From NCBI RefSeq assembly GCF_000013725.1, contig NC_007955.1:1023579-1087578 (forward strand): a stretch of DNA of 64,000 nucleotides, in the 5' to 3' direction. The notes under the pieces were generated by a model. That model worked only from the letters and a program-made list of their open reading frames with translations. It ran no database searches and was not told the origin of the DNA. A program made the position numbers and the translations under genes. Of the stretch, positions 1 through 7,862 are shown in pieces. Each line of letters begins with the position of its first letter. Position 1 is the first letter of the stretch. This DNA comes from Methanococcoides burtonii DSM 6242. GTDB taxonomy: Archaea > Halobacteriota > Methanosarcinia > Methanosarcinales > Methanosarcinaceae.

Positions 1-22
1 CTCTGGCAGGATCAACCAGAGT
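1..22 (-). rRNA. 16S ribosomal RNA, 5' end only
   Basis: The reverse complement of the first 22 bases carries the universal archaeal 16S start, TGGTTGATCCTGCCAGAG. The gene therefore runs leftward out of the window and only its first ~20 nucleotides are present. The mature 5' end is placed by similarity to known archaeal 16S genes and may be off by a few bases. Upstream on the minus strand are a ~235-nt leader and two TATA-type promoters, as expected for an rRNA operon. Confidence 0.93.
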
Positions 23-186
23 TTGTTGTTAAAGCACACTAATTGGAAGTTAAACTTAAAAATTGTCGGAAAAGAACACTCTAAAGTGAATTAGAGAGTT
101 ACTTAGTCATGCACAATTTCGATTAGTTCTCGATAGATAGATTTACACTATCAGTCAGAATTAATCGAACTGCCAAATTCAACGTC

Positions 187-207
187 AGACCGAAAAAGCT
201 CCGGTCT
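187..207 (-). other. Hairpin in the 16S rRNA leader
   Basis: Inside the presumed rRNA leader the minus strand reads AGACCG, a short loop, then CGGTCT, giving a 6-bp stem. A second small hairpin (TCCAC/GTGGA) lies at 243-259, near the expected transcription start of the proximal promoter. They may help leader folding or pre-rRNA processing; the processing stem itself cannot be drawn because the 3' side of 16S lies outside the window. Confidence 0.4.
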
Positions 208-278
208 CCACTAAATAATATTAAATTGAAGGTGATTGAAAGTCCACCCATTGAGTGGAACACTTAATATGTTTTATT

Positions 279-294
279 AATATATAAGGGTTTT
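279..294 (-). promoter_or_regulatory. rRNA promoter P2 (proximal): BRE and TATA box
   Basis: Read on the minus strand, this is CAAAACCCTTATATATTAA: a purine/C-rich BRE followed by a TATA box. With the usual 25-nt spacing, transcription would start near 255, about 235 nt before 16S. The same BRE-TATA core recurs at 394-409, so the rRNA operon has tandem promoters. Confidence 0.75.
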
Positions 295-390
295 GATGCC
301 CCATACCTCACAATAACAAGTTAAAAAGCAATATCTGCATTAATGCAGCCTTGCTCATTCACCCGCCTTGAGAGAACTCCTAATAGTTAA
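281..390 (-). repeat. rRNA promoter repeat module, proximal copy (complete)
   Basis: This ~110-bp unit includes a TATA core, a TAACTTGTTATTGTGAGG-like stretch, the palindrome CTGCATTAATGCAG (335-348) and the block containing CTCATTCACCCGCCTTG. The same order recurs in the next unit upstream (391-432 plus 1711-1799), differing at only a few positions, so the promoter array arose by tandem duplication. The conserved palindrome upstream of each TATA box is a candidate binding site for a regulator of rRNA transcription. Confidence 0.8.
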
Positions 391-393
391 CTC

Positions 394-409
394 TTATATA
401 TAAGGGTTT
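394..409 (-). promoter_or_regulatory. rRNA promoter P1 (distal): BRE and TATA box beside an IS
   Basis: The minus strand reads AAAACCCTTATATATAAG, almost identical to the proximal promoter. The IS end lies only ~24 bp upstream of the BRE, so the core elements survive but everything further upstream is now IS sequence. Transcription would begin near 370. Confidence 0.7.
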
Positions 410-432
410 TGATACTTTGCATATCATAACTC

Positions 433-1710
433 GAGATTATCAAATTAGCTCATAAATCCTCCCATTCTAATTTGATGACATTACCTCATACATAATTTGC
501 AAATGAGTTAGTTTCTTTAACTCCATTTTGCAAATTTGTAGCTACAAGCAATTGATATGCAACGAAATTCATAACTGAATACAGTTTCTTACTGCCATTT
601 TTCATTCCTCTGATGTCGAACTTTACAGTCAACTTAATATGATTGTGTACTCGTTCACATTCACCCCTGTGCGAATAATCTTCATCGAATCCATCATCTT
701 TGATATTCTTGTTTCGCAAGTGCATACCTACCTGTTTTTCTCTTCCATTTTCATAGAGGAAATGAAGTTTTTCTTCATATTTCATATGAATAGATCCACC
801 AAGTTTCCACATTTTGTTAACCCAGTGATCAATTCTTTCCATCATTCCCTCGTATTGAACTTTAGAATCCGAAGAGTATGCAATCACTGGTTTTGCATTC
901 AACTTATACCAGATATCTGCATGATTCCTGAATGAATCATAACCTCCATCCAATGCATAAGTGTCAATGTCAACTCCCATTTCTACCAATGCATCAATAT
1001 GTTTCTTCAATTCAGGAGAATCGTGAGAAGCACCTTTTGTATGAGTCATGTAGATTGGAAGTGTTCCAATCATGGTGATGTGAGCTTTGTCCATCTTACA
1101 ATTATAATGCGGATTGTAATCTGCATACTTGTCATATCTTGATGCTTCAAGTGGAGTTGGATCTGTTTTCGCATCTCTAATCTTTGTATTTTTGGAGATA
1201 TTCTTTCCAATTTTGAACATTACTTCATCGAGTCCAGTTTTTCCAAGTCTGTATTTTACAAAATGATGCAGTGTTGCAGGGGATGGAAGATTCATAATGC
1301 CGTTATTGTCTTCAAAAGAAAGAAGCTGCGCTTCTTCTTTTGTTAAGGTCGATATTGTTTTCTCAAATGAGAGGTTTCTATAACATTTCACAACGATGAG
1401 CTTTATCATTGACGAAACCTTATACCGAAAGTGCCAGTCCTTATCGGTATAATAGCTACTTTCAACATAAGAAGCAATGTCATCGATATCTAAGAAATAC
1501 AAAAATTGGCATATTGATGCATTATCTGTGTTCAGATAGTTAGCAATTGAATCTCTGGTACAGATTCCGTCCGAAACATCGTAATAATATTTCATGGACT
1601 GGTACATTTTCTACAATATAAATGTAATGCATAAGCTATGCTCAGAGTGGTGCCAGTAGTCTTGAAAAAAGAGTTACGTTTTTAAAGCGAAAAGCTAATT
1701 TGATAATCTC
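433..1710. mobile_element. Insertion sequence with 18-bp inverted repeats and 5-bp target duplication
   Basis: Perfect terminal inverted repeats GAGATTATCAAATTAGCT are at 433-450 and 1693-1710. They are flanked by the direct repeat AACTC at 428-432 and 1711-1715. The element is 1278 bp with one transposase gene on the minus strand. Ends, duplication and reading frame are all intact, which suggests a recent insertion. It sits within a tandem copy of the rRNA promoter. The 5-bp duplication and DDE transposase fit the IS4/IS5/ISH3-like groups; the exact family is not resolved. Confidence 0.92.
486..1607 (-). CDS. DDE transposase of the IS in the rRNA promoter region
   Basis: A 373-aa DDE-superfamily transposase that would cut and join the ends of the surrounding IS. 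The predicted acidic triad is suggested by D-P-T-P-L-E-A-S near residue 150, L-D-G-G-Y-D near 215, and the E in ECERVHNHIK near 330; the last part resembles the C-terminal domain of IS5/IS1182-type enzymes. The frame is open from the start codon next to one IS end to a stop 53 bp from the other, so the gene looks functional. It runs in the same direction as the rRNA operon, so read-through from its promoter towards 16S is possible. Confidence 0.88.
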   Translation of the reverse strand: MYQSMKYYYDVSDGICTRDSIANYLNTDNASICQFLYFLDIDDIASYVESSYYTDKDWHFRYKVSSMIKLIVVKCYRNLSFEKTISTLTKEEAQLLSFEDNNGIMNLPSPATLHHFVKYRLGKTGLDEVMFKIGKNISKNTKIRDAKTDPTPLEASRYDKYADYNPHYNCKMDKAHITMIGTLPIYMTHTKGASHDSPELKKHIDALVEMGVDIDTYALDGGYDSFRNHADIWYKLNAKPVIAYSSDSKVQYEGMMERIDHWVNKMWKLGGSIHMKYEEKLHFLYENGREKQVGMHLRNKNIKDDGFDEDYSHRGECERVHNHIKLTVKFDIRGMKNGSKKLYSVMNFVAYQLLVATNLQNGVKETNSFANYV

Positions 1711-1941
1711 AACTCACAACAACAAGTTGAAAAGCAATATCTGCATCAATGCAGCCTTGCTCATTCACCCGCCTTGCGAGAACTCCTAATAGTTAACACC
1801 ATCATAATACACATTCAACATCCATGCGATCATATATTTCATCAAATGAACAAAGTGATCAACTGAAACGAGATATCATACCATTGGAAGATCTGCATCC
1901 TATACCAAATATTACCTATTCTACTGATAGAACATTAACAA

Positions 1942-1955
1942 TATGTATATATAAC
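1942..1955 (+). promoter_or_regulatory. TATA box of a probably leaderless ArsR-type gene
   Basis: The sequence TATGTATATATAAC is centred about 27 bp before the ATG at 1976, and there is no Shine-Dalgarno sequence in front of that ATG. This spacing would place the transcription start at or next to the start codon, so a leaderless mRNA is likely. Confidence 0.6.
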
Positions 1956-1975
1956 AACAATTCGCCTTTACAAAT

Positions 1976-2491
1976 ATGAGTCAATTGAATAATAAAGTAT
2001 TTCATGCCCTTGGAAGCGATACACGTATAAAGATACTTGAATTGCTTGACGAAGGAGAACATCATATCTCCGAACTTGCAAGAGAATTGAGAATTTCAGT
2101 ACCCGTCGCTGCAAAACATGTCAATATATTGGAAGAGGCAGATCTTATCGATAGGAGGATCTTTGGAAAAACACATGTGTTAAAGCCTAAAAGGAAAAAT
2201 ATCTATATTGCAATGAACGCATTCGCACCAACAAAATCGATTGAAGTAGAAAAAGGTACAACATTACTTGATGCCCTTCGCGGAGTAGCAGCCATCAAGG
2301 TTCAGAAAAAAGGAGATCGTGAAGTTATCGTTTCGACTGATGGCGAAGAGGGTCTTTATGTCTATGAAATAAATGGTGAATTCTCTGAAAAATCTGTTAA
2401 AAACTGTGTTCTTGAAAAAGACACCACTATCGAGTGGAAGAAACTGGAACCAGTCACAAAGATAAAACTTGACATTCATGTGAAAGAATAA
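1976..2491 (+). CDS. ArsR-type winged-helix regulator with a DUF4430-like C-terminal domain
   Basis: A 171-aa protein. Residues ~5-75 form an ArsR-type winged helix: ALGSDTRIKILELL, then ISELARELRISVPVAAKHVN as helix-turn-helix, then a wing ending in the basic stretch KPKRK. Residues ~80-171 look like a separate beta-rich domain, with TTLLDALRG and YVYEINGEFS recalling the DUF4430/transcobalamin-like fold; this second assignment is tentative. No metal-binding cysteine cluster of the classical ArsR/SmtB type is visible, so the ligand is unknown. The gene stands alone between the rRNA promoter array and rio1, with its own TATA box. Confidence 0.8.
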   Translation: MSQLNNKVFHALGSDTRIKILELLDEGEHHISELARELRISVPVAAKHVNILEEADLIDRRIFGKTHVLKPKRKNIYIAMNAFAPTKSIEVEKGTTLLDALRGVAAIKVQKKGDREVIVSTDGEEGLYVYEINGEFSEKSVKNCVLEKDTTIEWKKLEPVTKIKLDIHVKE

Positions 2492-2702
2492 ACTCCTGTT
2501 TTTAAGAAAAGCAATTGCTTCACCAACAATTTGCCCCATAGATATGCTGCAATATCTCACACATACACAAGACATTTGAGCACAAAAGCTGGCAGAGACG
2601 CAACCTTTAACAATAAACGAAGCATGATATAAAAACAGGTATAATATGTAAAACACCCCCTAGGTAAAGAGGGTGAGAAAAAGGATTCATAAAAGGTTGA
2701 CC

Positions 2703-3497
2703 ATGAAAAAAATACTGGATACAAAAGTAAAGCGTCTTGATACCGCTGTTGACAAATTGCGTATAAAACGCAAAGACAGCAATACACTGAAAGTAACTGA
2801 AAATGTATTCGATGATGCAACTTTAAAATCCTTATACACACTCTCCAATAAAGGAATAGTAGAAGCACTTGGAGGATCCATAAGCACCGGCAAAGAAGCG
2901 AATGTGTTCCTCGGCGAAGGAGAAGAACACGACATTGCCATAAAGATATACAGGATATCATCCAGTACATTCAGATCAATGGAAGACTACATTCTCGGAG
3001 ACCCACGCTTCACGAACATCCGACACAACAAAAGAGACATCATCTTTGCATGGACCAAAAAGGAGTTTCGTAACCTCATACGTGCAAACGAAGCTGGCAT
3101 ACGCGTACCAGTACCCATCATCACAGAAAGGAACATACTTATTATGGAGTTCATGGGTAAGAATGAAAAACCATTCCCCGCTTTAAAAGATATAAAGCTC
3201 GAACTCGAAGATGGTCAACTGATATTCGAAACTATCATAGATGACATGCACAAGCTCTACACTAAAGCTAATCTTGTACATGGAGATCTTAGCGAATACA
3301 ACATACTCATCGACACCAATGACCTAACGCCCATCATGATCGATATGGGGCAATCAGTTACCCTGGAACATCCACGAGCAGACATATTCCTAAAAAGGGA
3401 CATTGAAAATATACTAAGATACTTTAAGCGTTTCAAAATTGATGAGACTCCCGAAAGCGTTTACAAACGCATAAAAAATACAGGGAACGAAAACTAA
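2703..3497 (+). CDS. rio1: RIO1-type serine protein kinase
   Basis: An atypical protein kinase of the RIO1 family, involved in late maturation of the small ribosomal subunit. The nucleotide loop GSISTGKEANVF is near residue 58, the catalytic lysine in AIKIYR near 80, the catalytic loop HGDLSEYNIL near 193 and the metal-binding IDMGQ near 213. Length (264 aa) is normal. The start is uncertain: a GTG at 2673 is in frame and lies ~27 bp behind a TATA-like GTATAATATG, so a leaderless start there is possible, but family similarity begins only after the ATG at 2703. The KH protein follows 41 bp downstream, a common archaeal arrangement. Confidence 0.92.
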   Translation: MKKILDTKVKRLDTAVDKLRIKRKDSNTLKVTENVFDDATLKSLYTLSNKGIVEALGGSISTGKEANVFLGEGEEHDIAIKIYRISSSTFRSMEDYILGDPRFTNIRHNKRDIIFAWTKKEFRNLIRANEAGIRVPVPIITERNILIMEFMGKNEKPFPALKDIKLELEDGQLIFETIIDDMHKLYTKANLVHGDLSEYNILIDTNDLTPIMIDMGQSVTLEHPRADIFLKRDIENILRYFKRFKIDETPESVYKRIKNTGNEN

Positions 3498-3538
3498 AAA
3501 GCGCAAACTATAATTACAATAATCAGCAGGTAGACCAT

Positions 3539-4075
3539 ATGAGCCATATCAAAGTACCCCAGGACAGAATCGGCGCAATAATTGGCCCACAGGGCAGCGT
3601 CAAAAAGATAATCGAAGAAAGAACCACTGCAACACTTGACATCGACAGTGAAAACGGCACAGTAGAAGTAATAGCAGGAGATGACCCTGTAGGTGCAATG
3701 AGAGCAGCTGATGTCATTCAGGCAATAGGCAGAGGATTCAACCCCGAAAAAACATACATATTCTTTGATGACGACCTTATAATGCTTGAAATAATTGATC
3801 TTTCCCAGACCGCATCCACTCCAAAGGAATTACTACGCCTCAAAGGCAGAATAATTGGAAAAGGTGGAAAGACAAGAGAAATAATAGAAAGTCTCATAGG
3901 GGTTAAAATGTCCGTTTATGGAAAGACAGTAAGTGCAATAGGTCATCCAGACCAGATACTCATTGTAAGGACTGCTATGGATATGCTCATCGGTGGCGCA
4001 ACCCATGGTGCAGTATACAGTTTCCTCGAGAAGAAGAAACAAGACCTTATGCGTTCACAGCTTGACTCATACTAA
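3539..4075 (+). CDS. KH-domain rRNA-processing protein (archaeal Dim2/Pno1/Krr1-like)
   Basis: A 178-aa RNA-binding protein with two KH domains. The first has the loop IGAIIGPQGSVKKI (residues ~11-25) and the second GRIIGKGGKTREI (~102-115). The archaeal Dim2 family binds the 3' end of 16S rRNA and works in small-subunit maturation, the same pathway as RIO1 upstream. The start is well placed, with AGGTAGACC before the ATG. Co-transcription with rio1 is likely. Confidence 0.9.
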   Translation: MSHIKVPQDRIGAIIGPQGSVKKIIEERTTATLDIDSENGTVEVIAGDDPVGAMRAADVIQAIGRGFNPEKTYIFFDDDLIMLEIIDLSQTASTPKELLRLKGRIIGKGGKTREIIESLIGVKMSVYGKTVSAIGHPDQILIVRTAMDMLIGGATHGAVYSFLEKKKQDLMRSQLDSY

Positions 4076-4142
4076 AAACTAAGCGGATGATACCAATGGT
4101 GATCATCCATATTATCTTTCTTGGAATACGGGGGAGGTATCC

Positions 4143-4550
4143 ATGACTGAACAAAAGAACATCATTGAAAAGGCAATTGAAATCGGGGATTTCACAACGC
4201 TTGTAAGTGCCGCAAAAAAGCTTGGCCTAACTAATAAATTCAGCAAAGAAGGCCCATACACAATTTTTGCACCTATAGAAAAAGCATTTGAACCAATTCC
4301 AGATAGTGTGATAGATGAAGCTTTTGATGACCAAGGTTACCTGATGGACATTGTAAATTATCACATCATCGAAGGGAAGTATTTCACATATGATCTTAAA
4401 GATATCCAGATTATCACTGCACTCAATGGAAAAACACTCGACATATCAAATAATGAAAAGTTATTGATCAACGGTATCGAAATAAAAAAGAAAGATATCG
4501 AATGTTCCAATGGTATCATACATGCCATTGAAGAGATCCTCATACCATAA
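4143..4550 (+). CDS. Fasciclin (FAS1) domain protein without a signal peptide
   Basis: 135 aa, almost entirely one FAS1/beta-Ig-H3 domain: FTTLVSAAKKLGL, then GPYTIFAPIEKAFEPIP (H1 motif), YHIIEGKYF in the middle, and IIHAIEEILIP (H2 motif) at the end. FAS1 proteins usually act in adhesion outside the cell, but here the protein starts with a polar helix and has no visible signal peptide, so it may be cytoplasmic or use another export route. A strong ribosome binding site (GGGGGAGG) precedes the ATG. It ends 2 bp from the stop of the convergent sensor kinase gene. Confidence 0.88.
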   Translation: MTEQKNIIEKAIEIGDFTTLVSAAKKLGLTNKFSKEGPYTIFAPIEKAFEPIPDSVIDEAFDDQGYLMDIVNYHIIEGKYFTYDLKDIQIITALNGKTLDISNNEKLLINGIEIKKKDIECSNGIIHAIEEILIP

Positions 4551-4552
4551 AC

Positions 4553-6502
4553 TCATGCCAAAGGCAACATCATGTGGACCTTTGTACCTACATTTACCTC
4601 GCTTTCTACCCACATCTGACCGCTATTGAGGATTACCAGCTTTTTAGTAAGTGCAAGTCCAAGACCTGTACCGCCGTACTTTCGTTTGGTAGAACCATCG
4701 ACCTGATAGAACTTATCATAAAGATGCGGTAACTGTTCCCTGGGGATTCCAATACCATCATCAAATATCACAATATGCATCATATCGCTAATAGCACTTG
4801 CATGAATACCAACCGATCCATGATCGGAAGTAAACTTGACAGCATTTATTAAAAGATGATGCAATATATGTTTGAACTTTGTTTTATCTAACCTTATCGG
4901 ATGTAGTTCGGGATTAACATCACAAACAAAAGAAATATTTTTTAATGAAATCGAATGCATCAGAGACTCTTTTACCTCCATAACAGAAGGTAAGATACAA
5001 AAATCTTCCAAATTTACTTCTGCCTTTCCTGCTTCGATCTTTGAAATTTCAAGGATCTCATTTATGATCTCTGAAAGATGATTTCCATTATTTGAAACAT
5101 TCTGAACATATCTCCTCTGAACATCATTCAGACCCCCACACCGCCCATCCAACAATATTTCTGAAAAGCCAACAATGGAATTCAATGGAGTTCGAAGTTC
5201 ATGACTTACATTGGCAAGGAACTCGCTCTTAGAACAATTTGCTGCATCAGCTATCGACATTGCACGCTTTAAAGCATCCTCCGCTTTTTTAGTAACAGTT
5301 AAATCCCGCAGTGCAACAAAGATATAAGAAGGCTCATTATCGCCATCGAGGATGAGATTACATTCAAGGATCGCCGGGAAGATACTTCCATCCTTCCTCA
5401 TGTGCCACACATCTTCATTCTCACAGCCATCAGAACTTAAAAGTTTATCAAGAAGACGTTTCAAGTGCGGAACTTGCCCTTCATGATAGAACATCAAAAA
5501 ATTAATATTAAGAAGCTCATCAGCAGAATAGCCATGAAGTTGAGAAAATGCTTCATTCGCATAAATGATATTTCCATCCATATCAAGTACAGATATCCCA
5601 TAATTTGCCTTATAGGATATAGACTTGAATATATTCAGATCATTCTCAACAAGCTTCATTTCAACGAATTTACTCAGATAATGAGTAACCGAACCTACAA
5701 AACCCTCATTATCCCGGAAACGATCGCCATCCCCATCAGACATGTCTTCAGCATACCGGACTTCGAAATTCCCATGTACAACATTATCAACAATTATATC
5801 CTAACTACATCCCCAAATCGAATCAACGAAACATTCGGACTGAAATATATTGCCTTCATAAATTAGACAACAGCCTGTAACTGATCGATCCTTCAGATCA
5901 GAAAAAACGCTGTCAACTACTTTCTGAAATCCCTCATTCAGAGAAGGAAGATCATCAACAATACTTGAAACATTAAGCAAACATTCAAGATCACATACAT
6001 GTTTGTTCAGATCATGCGTCTGCATTTCCAGAACATCACAAACACACCTACGTTCAGTGATATCAAAAAATGTCATCGCAAACACGCCAATAGAAGAGGA
6101 GAAGGCATTAACTTCATAAAAACGATCACCCATGAGCGAATAATCATCAAAGTAAGCACTTTCCCCAGTCAATGCCACCTTGCCATATTTTTCAACCCAT
6201 GAGACATCCATATGAGGAAAAATATCCAGAACACATTTTCCGATAACATCGTCTTTCTTCAGACCTACAATTCTCTCAAAAGCCGGATTCACATTAAGAA
6301 AACAATAATTAATTGGAACTCCATCATCATTACAAATTATCTCATGTAAAGCGTATGCACAAACCATTTCATTGAATATCTGCGGATAAACATCCATTCC
6401 AACATACCCATCAGAAAGCCATCGCTCCGCACGATCAGAATCACGATCAATACGATCGAACACCACATCTGATTTCTGCTTTACTTCCCTTTCAGAAAAC
6501 AT
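4553..6502 (-). CDS. PAS-GAF-PAS sensor histidine kinase with an in-frame TAG codon
   Basis: Two open frames (5801-6502 and 4553-5743) are in the same frame and are separated only by one TAG at 5801-5803. Read through, they give ~649 aa: PAS (~50-155), a methanogen GAF-like domain (~165-260), a second PAS (~275-395), HisKA with SHELRTP (His434) and HATPase with N box INAVKF, DDGIGI and GGTGLGL. The TAG is codon 234, inside the GAF-like domain, and the sequence either side continues that domain without a gap (SIWGCS, TAG, DIIVDNVVHG, FEVRY). In pyrrolysine-using methanogens TAG can be read as an amino acid, so one full-length kinase is plausible. The alternatives are a nonsense mutation or two separate proteins; the downstream frame has an ATG 19 codons after the TAG but no evident ribosome binding site. 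No response regulator is adjacent. Confidence 0.8.
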
Positions 6503-6764
6503 TCATAATCCACATTTTTGTTTTAGGTCACGACCAGATGTAAACCAGTCATTAAATTTGTATTAGAGTCCATATCGTACTTACCACAGCGTCAATAATA
6601 CCTAAGCACATGTCAACCTTTTGGTTATATCCGAGTCACATCCAAATAAATAAGCAATCAAAAAAGATGTTTATTCAAATTTTATAAAAATTATTTAGAA
6701 TTTATTGTAAATAATTAATATTGATGACAAGACCTCCGAAGAAGTTTGCCGCCATCAACCAAGA

Positions 6765-7862
6765 TCATATATCTTCAAGAAGTTCATCTACCAATTCAAG
6801 AAGGTCCTTCACCACCAGATCAGACTCTTCATCAATCCCAAGAGCGAGATTATTGACACAAAACGGACATGTTGTTAACAACACATCGGCAAACTCAGCC
6901 TGATCCACACGCTTAGAAGCTATATTTCCGGAAATTTCCGGGAACTGTGCCCTCACACCGCCGCCGCCGCCACAACAGCGTGCAGATTCCCTGCTATCAG
7001 CCATCTCCACAAATTCAATATCAGGAATATTATTGATAACATCCCGAGGTGCATCATAGATACCAAGATGTCGGCCAATATGGCAGGGGTCATGATATGT
7101 TACCGTTTTCCCGTAAGGCTTAAGGGGCAACTCCTGCTCACTCAACCATTCGATGAAATGCAGGGCCTTGAACGGCAACTCCATAAATTGCGGGTACTCT
7201 TTCCTGAACATCCTCAAACACCCTGCACAGGAGAACAGAACTATTTCTGCACAAGTCGCTTCTATCGCTTTAACATTGACCTCCGCCTGTCGCTTTATAT
7301 TGTCATCAGAAAAACCAAGCCTTCCAAGAACGCTGCCACAGCATACCTCATCAAGCAGCGTATAATCCACACCAAGTTTTTTTAATATAGAGATACCTGC
7401 CTCTGCAATCTCCTTATTCCTATAGGCTGCACTGCAGCCAGTAAAATAAGCGATCTTGGCATTATGTGGCCTTTCACCAAATATCTCGATCCGGCTCTTC
7501 TCTTCCCCGAAAGGATTACCCAGCATTGCAATAGATTCTGAGATCTTGCGATGAGTAGGACTCATAATATCTGAAGCCACAAGGTCCTTCCTTATAGCCT
7601 CCACAACCCCCACAACATCTGTTGAAGAAGGACACCTGCGAGTGCAATCTGCACAGGTAGTACACTGGTACAGCCTCTCAACAACAGACTCATCCGGCTC
7701 GATATCGCCTGAATACAGACCATAGCAAAGTGCCATCTTACCCCTTGCCACCGAAGAATCCCACTCGACATCAGCAAATATCGGACATACATCTTTACAA
7801 AATCCGCACTGAGTGCAATTGATCAATTCCTTTTTCCACTTGTCCAGATTATCAGTTCGCAT
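6765..7862 (-). CDS. Iron-sulfur subunit of a D-lactate/glycolate-type dehydrogenase
   Basis: 365 aa with two ferredoxin-type 4Fe-4S motifs (CTQCGFCKDVCP near residue 17 and CTTCADCTRRCP near 68) followed by two CCG-type repeats (EVCCGSVLG with CAGC, and CHIGRH with ARCCGGGGG). This is the GlcF/HdrD-like subunit that takes electrons from the flavoprotein and passes them on, in methanogens possibly to membrane carriers. It directly follows the flavoprotein gene, with start and stop codons touching. The substrate is inferred from the operon, which begins with a lactate racemase homologue. Confidence 0.88.
   Translation of the reverse strand: MRTDNLDKWKKELINCTQCGFCKDVCPIFADVEWDSSVARGKMALCYGLYSGDIEPDESVVERLYQCTTCADCTRRCPSSTDVVGVVEAIRKDLVASDIMSPTHRKISESIAMLGNPFGEEKSRIEIFGERPHNAKIAYFTGCSAAYRNKEIAEAGISILKKLGVDYTLLDEVCCGSVLGRLGFSDDNIKRQAEVNVKAIEATCAEIVLFSCAGCLRMFRKEYPQFMELPFKALHFIEWLSEQELPLKPYGKTVTYHDPCHIGRHLGIYDAPRDVINNIPDIEFVEMADSRESARCCGGGGGVRAQFPEISGNIASKRVDQAEFADVLLTTCPFCVNNLALGIDEESDLVVKDLLELVDELLEDI

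Larger units (their letters stand above)
391..1799 (-). repeat. rRNA promoter repeat module, distal copy, split by an IS
   Basis: The distal module consists of 391-432, which holds the TATA core, and 1711-1799, which holds the upstream palindrome (1741-1754, CTGCATCAATGCAG) and the CTCATTCACCCGCCTTG block. A 1278-bp IS lies between them. The upstream part of this promoter is therefore displaced by about 1.3 kb from its own TATA box, while the core promoter stays intact. Confidence 0.8.

Noticed and set aside
639-935. Plus-strand ORF opposite the IS transposase
   Set aside because: It lies wholly within the transposase gene on the opposite strand, without a ribosome binding site.
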